64,000 bases of DNA from the NCBI RefSeq assembly GCF_900188385.1, contig NZ_FZOI01000001.1:1116001-1180000 (forward strand). Direction: 5' to 3'. The notes under the pieces were generated by a model, which was not told the origin of the DNA, did not search any database, and saw nothing but the letters and a program-made list of their open reading frames with translations. This document shows, in pieces, positions 56,095 to 64,000 of this stretch. The first letter of the stretch is position 1, and each line of letters begins with the position of its first letter. The position numbers and the translations under genes are program-made. The stretch comes from Azospirillum sp. RU38E (GTDB taxonomy: Bacteria; Pseudomonadota; Alphaproteobacteria; Azospirillales; Azospirillaceae).

Positions 56095-58380
56095 ATGACC
56101 GACGCCTTTCGTGATGCGGCCCTTGATTATCACCGGTTGCCGACGCCCGGTAAGATTGCCGTTACCCCGACCAAGCCGCTGGCCACCCAGCGCGATCTGG
56201 CGCTGGCCTATTCGCCCGGCGTGGCCCATGCCTGTGAGGCCATCGTCGAAGACGAGGCCAACGCCGCGAAATATACCAGCCGTGGCAATCTGGTGGCCGT
56301 GATCACCAACGGCACCGCCGTGTTGGGCCTGGGTGATATCGGGCCGCTGGCCTCCAAGCCGGTCATGGAAGGCAAGGGCGTTCTGTTCAAGAAGTTCGCC
56401 GGTATCGATGTCTTTGATATCGAGATCAACGAGAAAGACCCGGACAAGCTGGTCGATGTCATCGCCGCGCTGGAGCCGACCTTCGGTGGCATCAACCTGG
56501 AAGATATCAAGGCGCCGGAATGCTTCTATGTGGAGAAGCAGCTCCGCGACCGCATGAAGATTCCGGTCTTCCATGACGATCAGCATGGTACCGCCATCAT
56601 CGTTGCCGCCGCCATCACCAACGCGCTGAAGCTGACGGGGCGGGATTTCTCCACCGTCAAGCTGGTCTGCTCCGGTGCCGGTGCGGCGGCCCTGGCCTGT
56701 CTGGACCTGCTGGTCGATATGGGCCTGCCGGTGGAAAATGTCTGGGTCAACGACATCAAGGGCGTGGTCTATGAAGGCCGCACCGAGCTGATGGACCCGC
56801 GCAAGGCCCGTTACGCCAAGCCGACCAATGCCCGCACCCTGGACGATATCATTGGCGATGCCGATGTGTTCCTGGGCCTGTCCGCCCCGCGCGTGCTGAC
56901 GCAGGATATGGTGAAGAAGATGGGGCCGCACCCCATCGTCATGGCGCTGGCCAACCCCACCCCGGAAATCATGCCGGATGAGGTGAAGGCCGTGCGGCCC
57001 GATGCCATCGTCGGCACCGGCCGGTCGGATTTCCCCAATCAGGTCAATAACGTCCTCTGCTTCCCCTTCATCTTCCGGGGTGCCTTGGATGTGGGCGCCA
57101 CCACCATCAACGAGGCGATGAAGATCGCCGCCGTCAACGCCATTGCCCGTCTGGCCCAGGCAGAGGTGCATGATGTGGTGGCCATGGCCTATGGCGAGGC
57201 CCCGCCGAGCTTTGGCCCGGAATATCTGATCCCGCGCCCGTTCGACCCGCGCCTGATCCTGGAAATCGCTCCGGCTGTGGCCCAGGCGGCCATGGATAGC
57301 GGTGTCGCCACCCGTCCGATCCAGGATTTCGACGCCTACCGCGAACAGCTGGGTCAGTTCGTCTTCCGCTCCGGCCTGCTGATGAAGCCGGTCTTCGCCA
57401 AGGCCAAGGCCGATCCGCGCCGCATCGCCTATGCCGAGGGCGAAGAGGAACGGGTGTTGCGCGCCGCGCAGCAGGTGCTGGAAGATGGTATCGCCCAGCC
57501 GATCCTGATCGGCCGCCGCGAAGTGGTGGCCCGCCGCATCGAAAAGCTGGGGCTGCGTCTGCGCCTGGGCGAGAATGTGCGCCTGATCGACCCGCAGAAC
57601 GACCCCGCCTATAACGATTATTGGCAGACCTACCATCGCAAGATGGAACGTAACGGCGTTTCCCCCGACCGCGCCCGCCAGGTGGTGCGCACCAACACCA
57701 CCGTGATCGGTGCGCTGATGGTGGAGAAGGGGGAGGCGGACGCCCTGGTCTGCGGCACGGTCGGCCTTTATGACTGGCACATGAAGCATGTGAATGACGT
57801 GATCGGCAAGAAGCAGGGGGCCCGCGTCATGGCGGCCCTGTCGGTGCTGATCCTCAATCGCGGTACCTTCTTCCTCACCGATACCTATGTGAATGCCAAC
57901 CCGACGGCCGCCGATCTGGCGGAAATCACCGAGCTGGCAGCGGAAGAGGTGCGGCGTTTCGGTCTGACGCCGAAGGTGGCCCTGCTGTCGCATTCCAGCT
58001 TCGGCAGCCATAATGATACGGCGGCCCTGAAGATGCGGGAAGCGCTGCAGGCCATCCGTGCTCGTTGTGGCGATCTGGAGGTGGAAGGCGAAATGCACGC
58101 GGATGCGGCGATCAGCCCGGAAATCCGCAGCCGCATTTTCCCCAACAGCCGCCTGCAGGGCAGTGCCAACCTGATGGTCATGCCCGACCGTGACAGCGCC
58201 AACGTCTCCTTCAACCTGTTGAAGGTGCTGGGCGATGGTCTGGCCGTGGGGCCGGTGCTGCTGGGGGCGGCCAAGCCGGCCCACATCCTCACCCCGTCGG
58301 TGACGGTGCGCGGTATCGTCAACATGTCGGCCCTGGCCGTCATTGATGCGCAGGTTCATAACCCCGCAGGTGCCGCATGA
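56095..58380 (+). CDS. maeB: NADP-dependent malic enzyme with phosphotransacetylase-like domain
   Basis: Oxidative decarboxylation of malate to pyruvate. 761 aa, two-part: malic domains (1-430) with [43 protein letters not shown] and the NADP Rossmann [16 protein letters not shown]; then a PTA-like regulatory domain (430-761) ending in [20 protein letters not shown]. The C-terminal part usually mediates acetyl-CoA inhibition and is not catalytic. Its TGA overlaps the mgtE ATG by 4 nt, so the two are co-translated, an unusual pairing for malic enzyme. Confidence 0.97.
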   Translation: MTDAFRDAALDYHRLPTPGKIAVTPTKPLATQRDLALAYSPGVAHACEAIVEDEANAAKYTSRGNLVAVITNGTAVLGLGDIGPLASKPVMEGKGVLFKKFAGIDVFDIEINEKDPDKLVDVIAALEPTFGGINLEDIKAPECFYVEKQLRDRMKIPVFHDDQHGTAIIVAAAITNALKLTGRDFSTVKLVCSGAGAAALACLDLLVDMGLPVENVWVNDIKGVVYEGRTELMDPRKARYAKPTNARTLDDIIGDADVFLGLSAPRVLTQDMVKKMGPHPIVMALANPTPEIMPDEVKAVRPDAIVGTGRSDFPNQVNNVLCFPFIFRGALDVGATTINEAMKIAAVNAIARLAQAEVHDVVAMAYGEAPPSFGPEYLIPRPFDPRLILEIAPAVAQAAMDSGVATRPIQDFDAYREQLGQFVFRSGLLMKPVFAKAKADPRRIAYAEGEEERVLRAAQQVLEDGIAQPILIGRREVVARRIEKLGLRLRLGENVRLIDPQNDPAYNDYWQTYHRKMERNGVSPDRARQVVRTNTTVIGALMVEKGEADALVCGTVGLYDWHMKHVNDVIGKKQGARVMAALSVLILNRGTFFLTDTYVNANPTAADLAEITELAAEEVRRFGLTPKVALLSHSSFGSHNDTAALKMREALQAIRARCGDLEVEGEMHADAAISPEIRSRIFPNSRLQGSANLMVMPDRDSANVSFNLLKVLGDGLAVGPVLLGAAKPAHILTPSVTVRGIVNMSALAVIDAQVHNPAGAA

Positions 58381-59801
58381 TGTCTCCGGCCGATCGCCCA
58401 CCTTCAGATCGGCCGCATGGTGACCCCCGGCACGTCATCGCTGATGATGGCGATGCCGGGGAAAGTGAACGGCTGGCCGTCATCGCGTTGATGGAGGCTG
58501 GCGATATGCAGGGCGCTGCCACAATGCTGGCGGACCTGCACCCGTCCGACGTCGCCGACCTGCTGGAGCAGGCCGACGATGAACGGCGTGTCGAGCTGGT
58601 GGCGCTGCTGCGCCCCAGCTTCGACGCCGAAATCCTGGCCTATCTCTCCGTCGATCTGCGTGAAGAGGTGGTGGAGCAGTTGGAGCCGAAGGCCCTGGCT
58701 GCTGCCGTTGCCGAACTGGATACCGACGACGCCATCGACGTCATCCAGGATCTGGATGAAGAGGCGCAGGCTGAAATCCTGTCCAACCTGCCGCCCGAGG
58801 CCAGGGCACTGGTCGAGGAAGGGCTGACCTATCCGGAATTCTCCGCCGGTCGCCTGATGGGGCGGGAATTTGTTTCCGTCCCAGAATTCTGGACGGTCGG
58901 TGGTTTGCTTGATTATCTGCGCGCCGCTGCCACCGCCGATGACAGCCATGTACCCGAACAATTCTACGATATTTTCATCGTCGATCCGATGCATCGGGTG
59001 GTGGGTACAGTCCCCCTGTCACGCGTGCTGCGGGCCCGGCGCGGGGTGAAGCTGAACGAAATCCTGCATGAGGATATCCACCGCATCCCCGCCACCATGG
59101 ACCAGGAAGAGGTGGCCCGTCTGTTCCGCAATTACGGACTGGTGTCTGCCCCTGTGGTGGATAAGGGCGGCCGTCTGCTGGGTGTCATCACCGTCGATGA
59201 CGTGGTGGACGTGATCGAGGAGGAGGCGGAGGCCGACATGCTGGCCATGGGCGGCGTCGGGGAGGATGACTTCTACCGCGCCGTGCTGGCCACTGCGCGC
59301 TCCCGCTTCCGCTGGCTGGCCGTCAATGTGGTGACGGCGCTGCTGGCGGCCATGGTGATCAACCTGTTCTCCGTTACCATTTCGCATCTGGTGGCGCTAG
59401 CCGTGCTGATGCCCATCGTCGCCAGCATGGGCGGCAATGCTGGGACACAGACACTGACCGTGGCAGTCCGCGCCTTGGCGACCAAGGAACTGACACCGGC
59501 CAACGCCACCCGTGTGATCGGCAAGGAAGTGCTGGTAGGCCTGTTGAATGGCTGTGCCCTGGCCGGCATTATCGGCGTCATCGCTTATATCTGGTTTGGC
59601 CAACCCTTGCTCGGCGTGGTGATTGCCTGCGCCATGGTGGTGAACCTGTTCTGCGCCGGGCTGTTCGGCGCCCTGATCCCCTTTGTGCTGGACCGTATGC
59701 GGGTTGATCCAGCCGTGGCATCGGGTGTCTTCCTCACCACTGTGACCGATGTGGTGGGATTCCTGGCCTTCCTGGGTCTGGCAACGCTGATGCTGCTTTA
59801 A
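58377..59801 (+). CDS. mgtE: Magnesium transporter MgtE
   Basis: 474 aa. N-terminal MgtE_N superhelix (about 45-145: ADLHPSDVADLLEQADDERRVELV), two CBS domains (about 150-275) that sense Mg2+, a connecting helix and five membrane helices (about 300-474) with the family motif PIVASMGGNAGTQTLTVAVRALA that lines the pore. Starts at either of two consecutive ATGs at the end of maeB. Its TAA overlaps the convergent EAL gene through a TTAA palindrome. Confidence 0.97.
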   Translation: MMSPADRPPSDRPHGDPRHVIADDGDAGESERLAVIALMEAGDMQGAATMLADLHPSDVADLLEQADDERRVELVALLRPSFDAEILAYLSVDLREEVVEQLEPKALAAAVAELDTDDAIDVIQDLDEEAQAEILSNLPPEARALVEEGLTYPEFSAGRLMGREFVSVPEFWTVGGLLDYLRAAATADDSHVPEQFYDIFIVDPMHRVVGTVPLSRVLRARRGVKLNEILHEDIHRIPATMDQEEVARLFRNYGLVSAPVVDKGGRLLGVITVDDVVDVIEEEAEADMLAMGGVGEDDFYRAVLATARSRFRWLAVNVVTALLAAMVINLFSVTISHLVALAVLMPIVASMGGNAGTQTLTVAVRALATKELTPANATRVIGKEVLVGLLNGCALAGIIGVIAYIWFGQPLLGVVIACAMVVNLFCAGLFGALIPFVLDRMRVDPAVASGVFLTTVTDVVGFLAFLGLATLMLL

Positions 59802-61171
59802 TTTTTAGACTGCGGCCCGCCATTGCGGATATAGGCGGCGAAATCCTCGGCCGGCATGGGGCGGGCGAATAGATAGCCCTGGCCTTCCTCCACCCCCAGC
59901 CGCTGCAGGATTTCCCACTGTGCCAGTGTCTCAATCCCCTCCGCCACCACCTTCAGATCCATGGCCTGGGCCATGGCGACAATGGCTTCCACAATATGAC
60001 GGGTGGACTGGTCATGCTCCATATCCATGACGAACTGCCGATCCACCTTCAGGCAGTCCAGCGGCAATTCCCGCAGATAGGAGAGGGAGGAATAGCCGGT
60101 GCCGAAATCATCCAGCGCCAGCGCCACCCCACGATCGGCAATCCAGCGCATCTGCTGCAAGGCACCGTCAAGATCGGCCGGCAGGATGGTTTCGGTAATT
60201 TCCAGCTGCAGCAGATGCGGCGGGATACCGCTTTCCGCCAGCAACACATCAATCAGGGCCGGCAGGTGCCCCCAACGGAACTGGCGTTCCGACACATTGA
60301 CAGCAATCTGGATGGGCGGCAGCCCCTGGTCCAGCCACGCCTTGATCTGGTTGATGGCCTGGCGCAACACCCATTCGCCGATGGGGACGATCAGGCCAGT
60401 TTCCTCCGCCGTAGGGATGAAAGTACCGGGCGGGATCATGCCCCGCACTGGGTGACGCCAGCGCAGCAGCGCCTCCCCCCCGATGGCATGGCCGCCGGCG
60501 ATGGCGACCTTGGGCTGGTAATGCACACTCAGCTGGCCTTCCTGCATGGCCAGCCGCAAGGCATCCTCCAGATCCAGCTTGTCGCGCAGATCATCCTGCA
60601 TGGTGCGGGTGAAATGCAGATAGCTGGTGGTTCCTGATGCCACCGCCTGCCGCAGGGCGACACAGGCATTGCGGATCAAGCTGGCACCATCGGTGGCATC
60701 ATTGGGGGAAACCGCGACCCCCATCTTGGCCGAAACATGCAATTGCCGACCTTCGATGATGATCGGCGCGGCCATATTATTGGCAATGGCGGAGGCCGCG
60801 AACAAGGCCTTGCCGGCATGATCCAGCCCGGGCAGGAAAATGGCGAACTGGGTCTGCGCAAAACGGCAGATCAGGTCCTGGGGGCCACAGGCCGGCAATA
60901 ACCGCTCCACCAGCAAGGCCATGGCATAATCCAGCGCCCCCTGGCCATGCACCTGGAACAGCTGATGCATCCGTTCGATTTCAATGACCAGCAGGCCGGC
61001 GATCAGCCGTCCCTGATGATCATGAAGGATTTGATCAACTTGGGAAATGAAGGGCCGCATCTCCCACAGGCCCGTAACCGCATCACGGGCGGAAGATTTC
61101 ACGGCCGGAGTTTCCGCCGGCGTCATGATGTTGGGTAATGTCACGACGTCAATATTCCGAAAAACGGGCAA
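59798..61171 (-). CDS. c-di-GMP phosphodiesterase: degenerate GGDEF plus intact EAL
   Basis: 457 aa, no membrane segment. GGDEF-like domain (about 30-185) starts ARDAVTGLWEMRPF; the GGDEF loop position reads FAQTQF, so cyclase activity is lost. EAL domain (about 200-450) keeps the catalytic set: EALLRW, NVSERQF, LEITETI, DDFGTGYSSLSYL, LKVDRQFV and AEGIET, ending GQGYLFARPMP. It is predicted to hydrolyse c-di-GMP in the cytoplasm. Convergent with mgtE, sharing a TTAA stop overlap. Stand-alone gene. Confidence 0.93.
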   Translation of the reverse strand: MPVFRNIDVVTLPNIMTPAETPAVKSSARDAVTGLWEMRPFISQVDQILHDHQGRLIAGLLVIEIERMHQLFQVHGQGALDYAMALLVERLLPACGPQDLICRFAQTQFAIFLPGLDHAGKALFAASAIANNMAAPIIIEGRQLHVSAKMGVAVSPNDATDGASLIRNACVALRQAVASGTTSYLHFTRTMQDDLRDKLDLEDALRLAMQEGQLSVHYQPKVAIAGGHAIGGEALLRWRHPVRGMIPPGTFIPTAEETGLIVPIGEWVLRQAINQIKAWLDQGLPPIQIAVNVSERQFRWGHLPALIDVLLAESGIPPHLLQLEITETILPADLDGALQQMRWIADRGVALALDDFGTGYSSLSYLRELPLDCLKVDRQFVMDMEHDQSTRHIVEAIVAMAQAMDLKVVAEGIETLAQWEILQRLGVEEGQGYLFARPMPAEDFAAYIRNGGPQSKN

Positions 61172-61468
61172 CGGTATAGATGGGGTGGCAAGGGAAACAT
61201 GGCTCCATGTTAGACCAGTATATCAATGTTTCCGGTTCAGCGCCCGTGACGAATATGTTCCAAAATTCGCTGAACATACCGAACGCTTCCCCCATCCCCA
61301 TTGGGAAACACATGGCAACCCCACACCCCTGACTCTCATCAGGTTATCCACAGCATATTTTCACAATTGCCATCGATTTGGAACCAGGATTAGGGACATT
61401 TGCTTCAATTCTTTGGCAGCGGTGCGGTATGGGCACGGATCATCTGAAAGCAGGGAAGGGCATTGGCG
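61172..61468. other. 297-nt divergent spacer; one DnaA box
   Basis: Promoter-bearing spacer between the EAL gene and ydcF. It contains a single perfect DnaA-box sequence TTATCCACA at 61344-61352 and no other recognisable element or ORF. Confidence 0.6.
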
Positions 61469-62251
61469 ATGGGATTTGAGCTGGGGAAACTGCTGGCGGC
61501 ATTGACGGCACCGGGCAATATCATCGGCTTGCTGGCCTTGGCCGGCTTTCTGCTGATGCTGGCCGGGCGGGCGCTGGGACGGTGGCTTCTGGCCCTGGCG
61601 GCGCTGTTGCTGACCCTGATCATGGTCACGCCCTTGGCAACCTGGGTGCTGCTGCCCCTGGAACAGCGCTTCCCGGCCCCCGTCACCCCGCCGAGCGGAA
61701 TCGATGCCATCATCGTGCTGGGGGGGGCCGTCGGCCCCATCGGCTCAATGGAGCATGGCGCCCCCCAGCTGAACCAGGAGGCGGAGCGGCTGACGGTGGT
61801 ACCGGGGCTGATGCGGCATTATCCGGATATTCCGGTGATTTTCAGTGGCGGCAGTGGCGACCCACGCGAACCCGACGCGCGGGAAGCCCCGGTGGCCGCC
61901 GCCCTGCTGGCCGATTTAGGCGTGGATATGGACCGGGTGCGGCTGGAAGGAACCTCCCGTAATACCTGGGAAAATGCCGTCAACAGCCAACTATTGGTGC
62001 CGCCGGGTGGCCGCGTGCTGCTGGTCACCTCCGCCGCCCACATGCCGCGGTCCGTGGGCATTTTCCGTAAGGTGGGCATCGATGTCGTGCCCTACCCGGT
62101 CAGCTATGGGGCCAACCGGTCGGAACGATGGCGCTTCGGCTTGAACCTGTCCGATAATCTGTCGATGCTGGAACGTGCGGCCTATGAATATCGCGGCTTG
62201 ATCGTCTATTGGCTGTCCGGCCGTACCTCTGCCCTGTTCCCGGCCCCCTGA
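61469..62251 (+). CDS. YdcF/ElyC-family (DUF218) membrane protein
   Basis: 260 aa. Two N-terminal membrane helices (about 10-55), then the DUF218 domain: DAIIVLGGAVGP, IPVIFSGGSGDPRE, RNTWENAVNSQLL and VLLVTSAAHMPRSVGIFRKVGIDVVPYPVSYG. Relatives SanA and ElyC act in envelope or undecaprenyl-phosphate metabolism. ATG 61469 has GGGAAGGG eight nt upstream; TTG 61463 is too close to it. Followed by a lytic transglycosylase and RlpA, a cell-wall gene neighbourhood. Confidence 0.92.
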   Translation: MGFELGKLLAALTAPGNIIGLLALAGFLLMLAGRALGRWLLALAALLLTLIMVTPLATWVLLPLEQRFPAPVTPPSGIDAIIVLGGAVGPIGSMEHGAPQLNQEAERLTVVPGLMRHYPDIPVIFSGGSGDPREPDAREAPVAAALLADLGVDMDRVRLEGTSRNTWENAVNSQLLVPPGGRVLLVTSAAHMPRSVGIFRKVGIDVVPYPVSYGANRSERWRFGLNLSDNLSMLERAAYEYRGLIVYWLSGRTSALFPAP

Positions 62252-62332
62252 CCGTCTTACCCCCTCTTGGCCCCTTGTGCTCTGGTTGCTTTTGCGTGCA
62301 GCCGCGTGCCAAAACAGAGGGCCGACGGCAGA

Positions 62333-63355
62333 ATGGGAGCCAGCGCCTTGACCGACAGCATATCCACGCGCCGCACCGGACGGGCCGCCGCATGGCTGCT
62401 CGCACTTGGCCTTTCGCTGTTGCCGGTGGTCGGCAAGGCGACGCCAGCGGTGGATTTCCCGCAATGGCTGGAAACGCTGCGGCAGGAGGCGGTGACCAAA
62501 GGCATCTCTGCCCCTACCCTTGAGCTGGCACTGACCGGGATTGCCCCGATTCCCCGCATCCTGGAACTGGATGCCAAACAGCCGGAACGGACCATCAGCT
62601 TTGATACCTATCTATCCCGCACGGTGACAAAGCAGCGGATCGCCAAGGCCCGCGAACTTTACCGCACCCATCATGCCCTGCTGGAGAAGGTGGGGCGGCA
62701 ATACGGCGTGCAACCCCGCTTCATCGTGGCGCTGTGGGGGATGGAGACGGATTTCGGCCGCAATATGGGCGGCTTCAAGGTGGTCGATGCCCTGGCGACC
62801 CTGGCCTATGATGGCAGGCGCAGCGCCTATTTCCGCAAGGAATTGCTGGAGGCGCTGCAGATCATCGATGAGGGCCATATCACGGCCGACCGGATGCTGG
62901 GTTCCTGGGCCGGTGCCATGGGGCAGAGCCAGTTCATGCCCAGCAGCTTTCTGCGCTATGCCCAGGATTTCAATGGCGATGGCCGGCGCGACATCTGGGG
63001 CACGCCGGCCGATGTCTTTGCGTCTGCCGCCAATTATCTCTCCAAAGTCGGCTGGCGGATGGATCAGACTTGGGGGCGGGAGGTGAAATTGCCGAAAGGC
63101 AATGCCGCTGCCGGCTGGACCGGATTCGATAAGGCGCAGCCCCTGTCCGTCTGGGCCAAGCGCGGTGTGCGACAGATGAATGGTAAACCGCTGCCGGCAG
63201 CCTCCCTTTCCGCGTCCCTGGTGCTGCCCGACGGCCCCGGCGGCAAGGCCTATCTTGTCTATGAGAATTATCGCACCATCATGGACTGGAACCGCTCGAC
63301 TTATTTCGCAACAGCGGTGGGAATTCTCGCCGACCATATTGGCGCGGGCGTTTGA
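62333..63355 (+). CDS. Lytic murein transglycosylase, MltB/SltB family
   Basis: 340 aa. Signal peptide (about 15-40), then the SLT_2 domain: catalytic Glu in IVALWGMETDFGRNMG, GSWAGAMGQSQFMPSSFLRYAQDFNGDGRRDIW, and FASAANYLSKVGWR. C-terminus LVYENYRTIMDWNRSTYFATAVGILAD. Cleaves peptidoglycan between MurNAc and GlcNAc in the periplasm, giving 1,6-anhydro ends. Start 62333 has only a weak ribosome-binding site (GGCAG); the upstream in-frame start at 62267 is less likely. Confidence 0.94.
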   Translation: MGASALTDSISTRRTGRAAAWLLALGLSLLPVVGKATPAVDFPQWLETLRQEAVTKGISAPTLELALTGIAPIPRILELDAKQPERTISFDTYLSRTVTKQRIAKARELYRTHHALLEKVGRQYGVQPRFIVALWGMETDFGRNMGGFKVVDALATLAYDGRRSAYFRKELLEALQIIDEGHITADRMLGSWAGAMGQSQFMPSSFLRYAQDFNGDGRRDIWGTPADVFASAANYLSKVGWRMDQTWGREVKLPKGNAAAGWTGFDKAQPLSVWAKRGVRQMNGKPLPAASLSASLVLPDGPGGKAYLVYENYRTIMDWNRSTYFATAVGILADHIGAGV

Positions 63356-63398
63356 CTTGATGTAGTGTGCCGCCACAATCGGTTGGGGACAGAGCGGC

Positions 63399-64000
63399 AT
63401 GTCGCGGGCAAATGTGGTAAAATGGGTGTTGTTTAGCGTGACGATGGCCGGCCTTTCGGCCTGCGCCTCCAAGCCGCCGCCCACCGCACCCCAGCAGGCA
63501 GGTGCCCCCGCCTCATCTGCCAGCCCGACGCCGGGCGGCACCTATAAGGTTGGCACCCCCTATCAGATCGAAGGGGTCTGGTATTATCCGCAGGTCGATT
63601 ACAGCTATAACCAGACCGGCATTGCCAGCTGGTATGGCCCCGGTTTCCATACCAAGGCCACCGCCAATGGCGAGGCCTATAATGAGAATGAGCTGACGGC
63701 GGCCCACCAGACGCTGCCGATGCCCAGCTTGGTGCGCGTGACCAATCTGGAAAATGGCCGTTCCATCGTAGTGCGCATCAATGATCGCGGTCCCTTCGTG
63801 CCCGGCCGCATCATCGATATGTCGCGCCGTGGCGCCCAGTTGCTGGGGTTTGACCAGAAGGGCACCGCCAAGGTGCGGGTGGAGATTCTGGCCGAAGAAA
63901 GCCGCGCCATCGCGGCGGCGGCGATGAATGCCGGTGGCACCCAGGTGGCCGGTTCCCCCGATGGCGGCCCGGTGCCGCAGGCCGCCCCCCGGCCCAAGGT
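63399..64000 (+). CDS. rlpA: Septal ring lytic transglycosylase RlpA (3' end outside window)
   Basis: First 200 codons visible. Lipoprotein signal with lipobox LSAC (Cys22), Pro/Ala linker, then the double-psi beta-barrel: GIASWYGPGFHTKATANGEAYNENELTAAHQTLPMPSLVRVTNL and RINDRGPFVPGRIIDMSRRGAQLLG, which holds the conserved His/Asp region. The sequence after the barrel is Ala/Pro-rich, probably leading to a SPOR domain beyond the window. RlpA acts on denuded glycan strands at the septum. It follows the MltB-type gene by 43 nt, probably one operon. Confidence 0.94.
   Translation, partial: MSRANVVKWVLFSVTMAGLSACASKPPPTAPQQAGAPASSASPTPGGTYKVGTPYQIEGVWYYPQVDYSYNQTGIASWYGPGFHTKATANGEAYNENELTAAHQTLPMPSLVRVTNLENGRSIVVRINDRGPFVPGRIIDMSRRGAQLLGFDQKGTAKVRVEILAEESRAIAAAAMNAGGTQVAGSPDGGPVPQAAPRPK

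Noticed and set aside
56068-58401. Very long antisense frames opposite real genes, such as 777 codons opposite maeB, 775 opposite the NahK-like gene, 674 opposite the PQQ dehydrogenase and 643 opposite fadJ
   Set aside because: They mirror GC-rich genes, have low-complexity His/Gln/Gly/Arg-rich translations and no family motifs; the opposite strand has unmistakable protein families.
61344-61352. Perfect DnaA box TTATCCACA as a possible replication origin
   Set aside because: Only one box, no cluster, no A+T-rich unwinding region and no dnaA, parAB or gid genes nearby; chance occurrence or a minor titration site.

Overview
The window is GC-rich chromosomal DNA from an alphaproteobacterium. 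The gene set (RlmH/RsfS/NadD/ProA block, HAD-first FadJ-like protein, MerR-controlled beta-oxidation genes, PQQ alcohol dehydrogenases with pseudoazurin, NosP/NahK-like pair, RlpA/MltB) fits Rhodospirillales/Azospirillales (Azospirillum/Niveispirillum-like). That placement is an inference from protein character, not a database match. No rRNA, tRNA, CRISPR array, phage or transposase gene was seen.

Layout. 1-3.4 kb: two short-chain dehydrogenases (first cut by the window edge) and a secreted protein whose body is strikingly A+T-rich. 3.4-6.4 kb: proA-nadD-rsfS-rlmH, a tightly packed housekeeping operon on the minus strand. 6.5-13.8 kb: a small orphan ORF, bestrophin-like channel, aspartate aminotransferase, a membrane NERD-like protein without the usual catalytic residues, uvrB, a DUF2189 membrane protein and a small secreted protein. 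14-20.2 kb: merR-fadA-fadJ-acyl-CoA dehydrogenase on the minus strand, with a TTACGT-TT-ACGTAA palindrome upstream of merR. 20.4-24.8 kb: purU, an A+T-rich island with an RTX-repeat protein and two orphan ORFs, OsmC, GST. 24.8-32.7 kb: an OmpR-type two-component system facing an RND tripartite efflux operon, with a tandem 10-bp repeat between them.

33-55 kb is a periplasmic alcohol-oxidation and redox-sensing region. It has two PQQ alcohol dehydrogenases. One carries the extra Asp diagnostic of lanthanide enzymes (D-F-D) and the other the calcium-type D-F-S. Around them are a pentapeptide-repeat protein, a LuxR-type regulator, pseudoazurin, an ExaC-type aldehyde dehydrogenase with its DUF779 partner, a NahK-like hybrid kinase overlapping a NosP-like FIST protein, a PQQ-system-type substrate-binding protein, a NosR-like flavo-Fe-S membrane protein overlapping ApbE, a NarL-type two-component system and a TonB receptor. 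The sequence suggests a PedE/PedH-like metal-switched pair, perhaps with the TonB receptor as a metallophore importer. A 9-mer and CGGGAT/ATCCCG inverted repeats are shared between the TonB/kinase promoter region and the calcium-type dehydrogenase promoter region.

54.5-64 kb: LysR/tautomerase pair, malic enzyme, MgtE, an EAL phosphodiesterase with a dead GGDEF domain, YdcF, MltB-type lytic transglycosylase and the start of RlpA.

The most unusual signal is a family of about 150-bp intergenic elements: five full copies (7790-7941, 13758-13897, 23350-23501, 26072-26223, 41738-41881) and one end-only copy (about 40674-40711). Each full copy folds into the same series of five hairpins. The stems differ between copies by compensatory changes while the loops (ATCC, RGTC) and linkers stay fixed. 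One copy hides the ribosome-binding site of a histidine kinase inside its first stem, and another supplies the stop codon of osmC.
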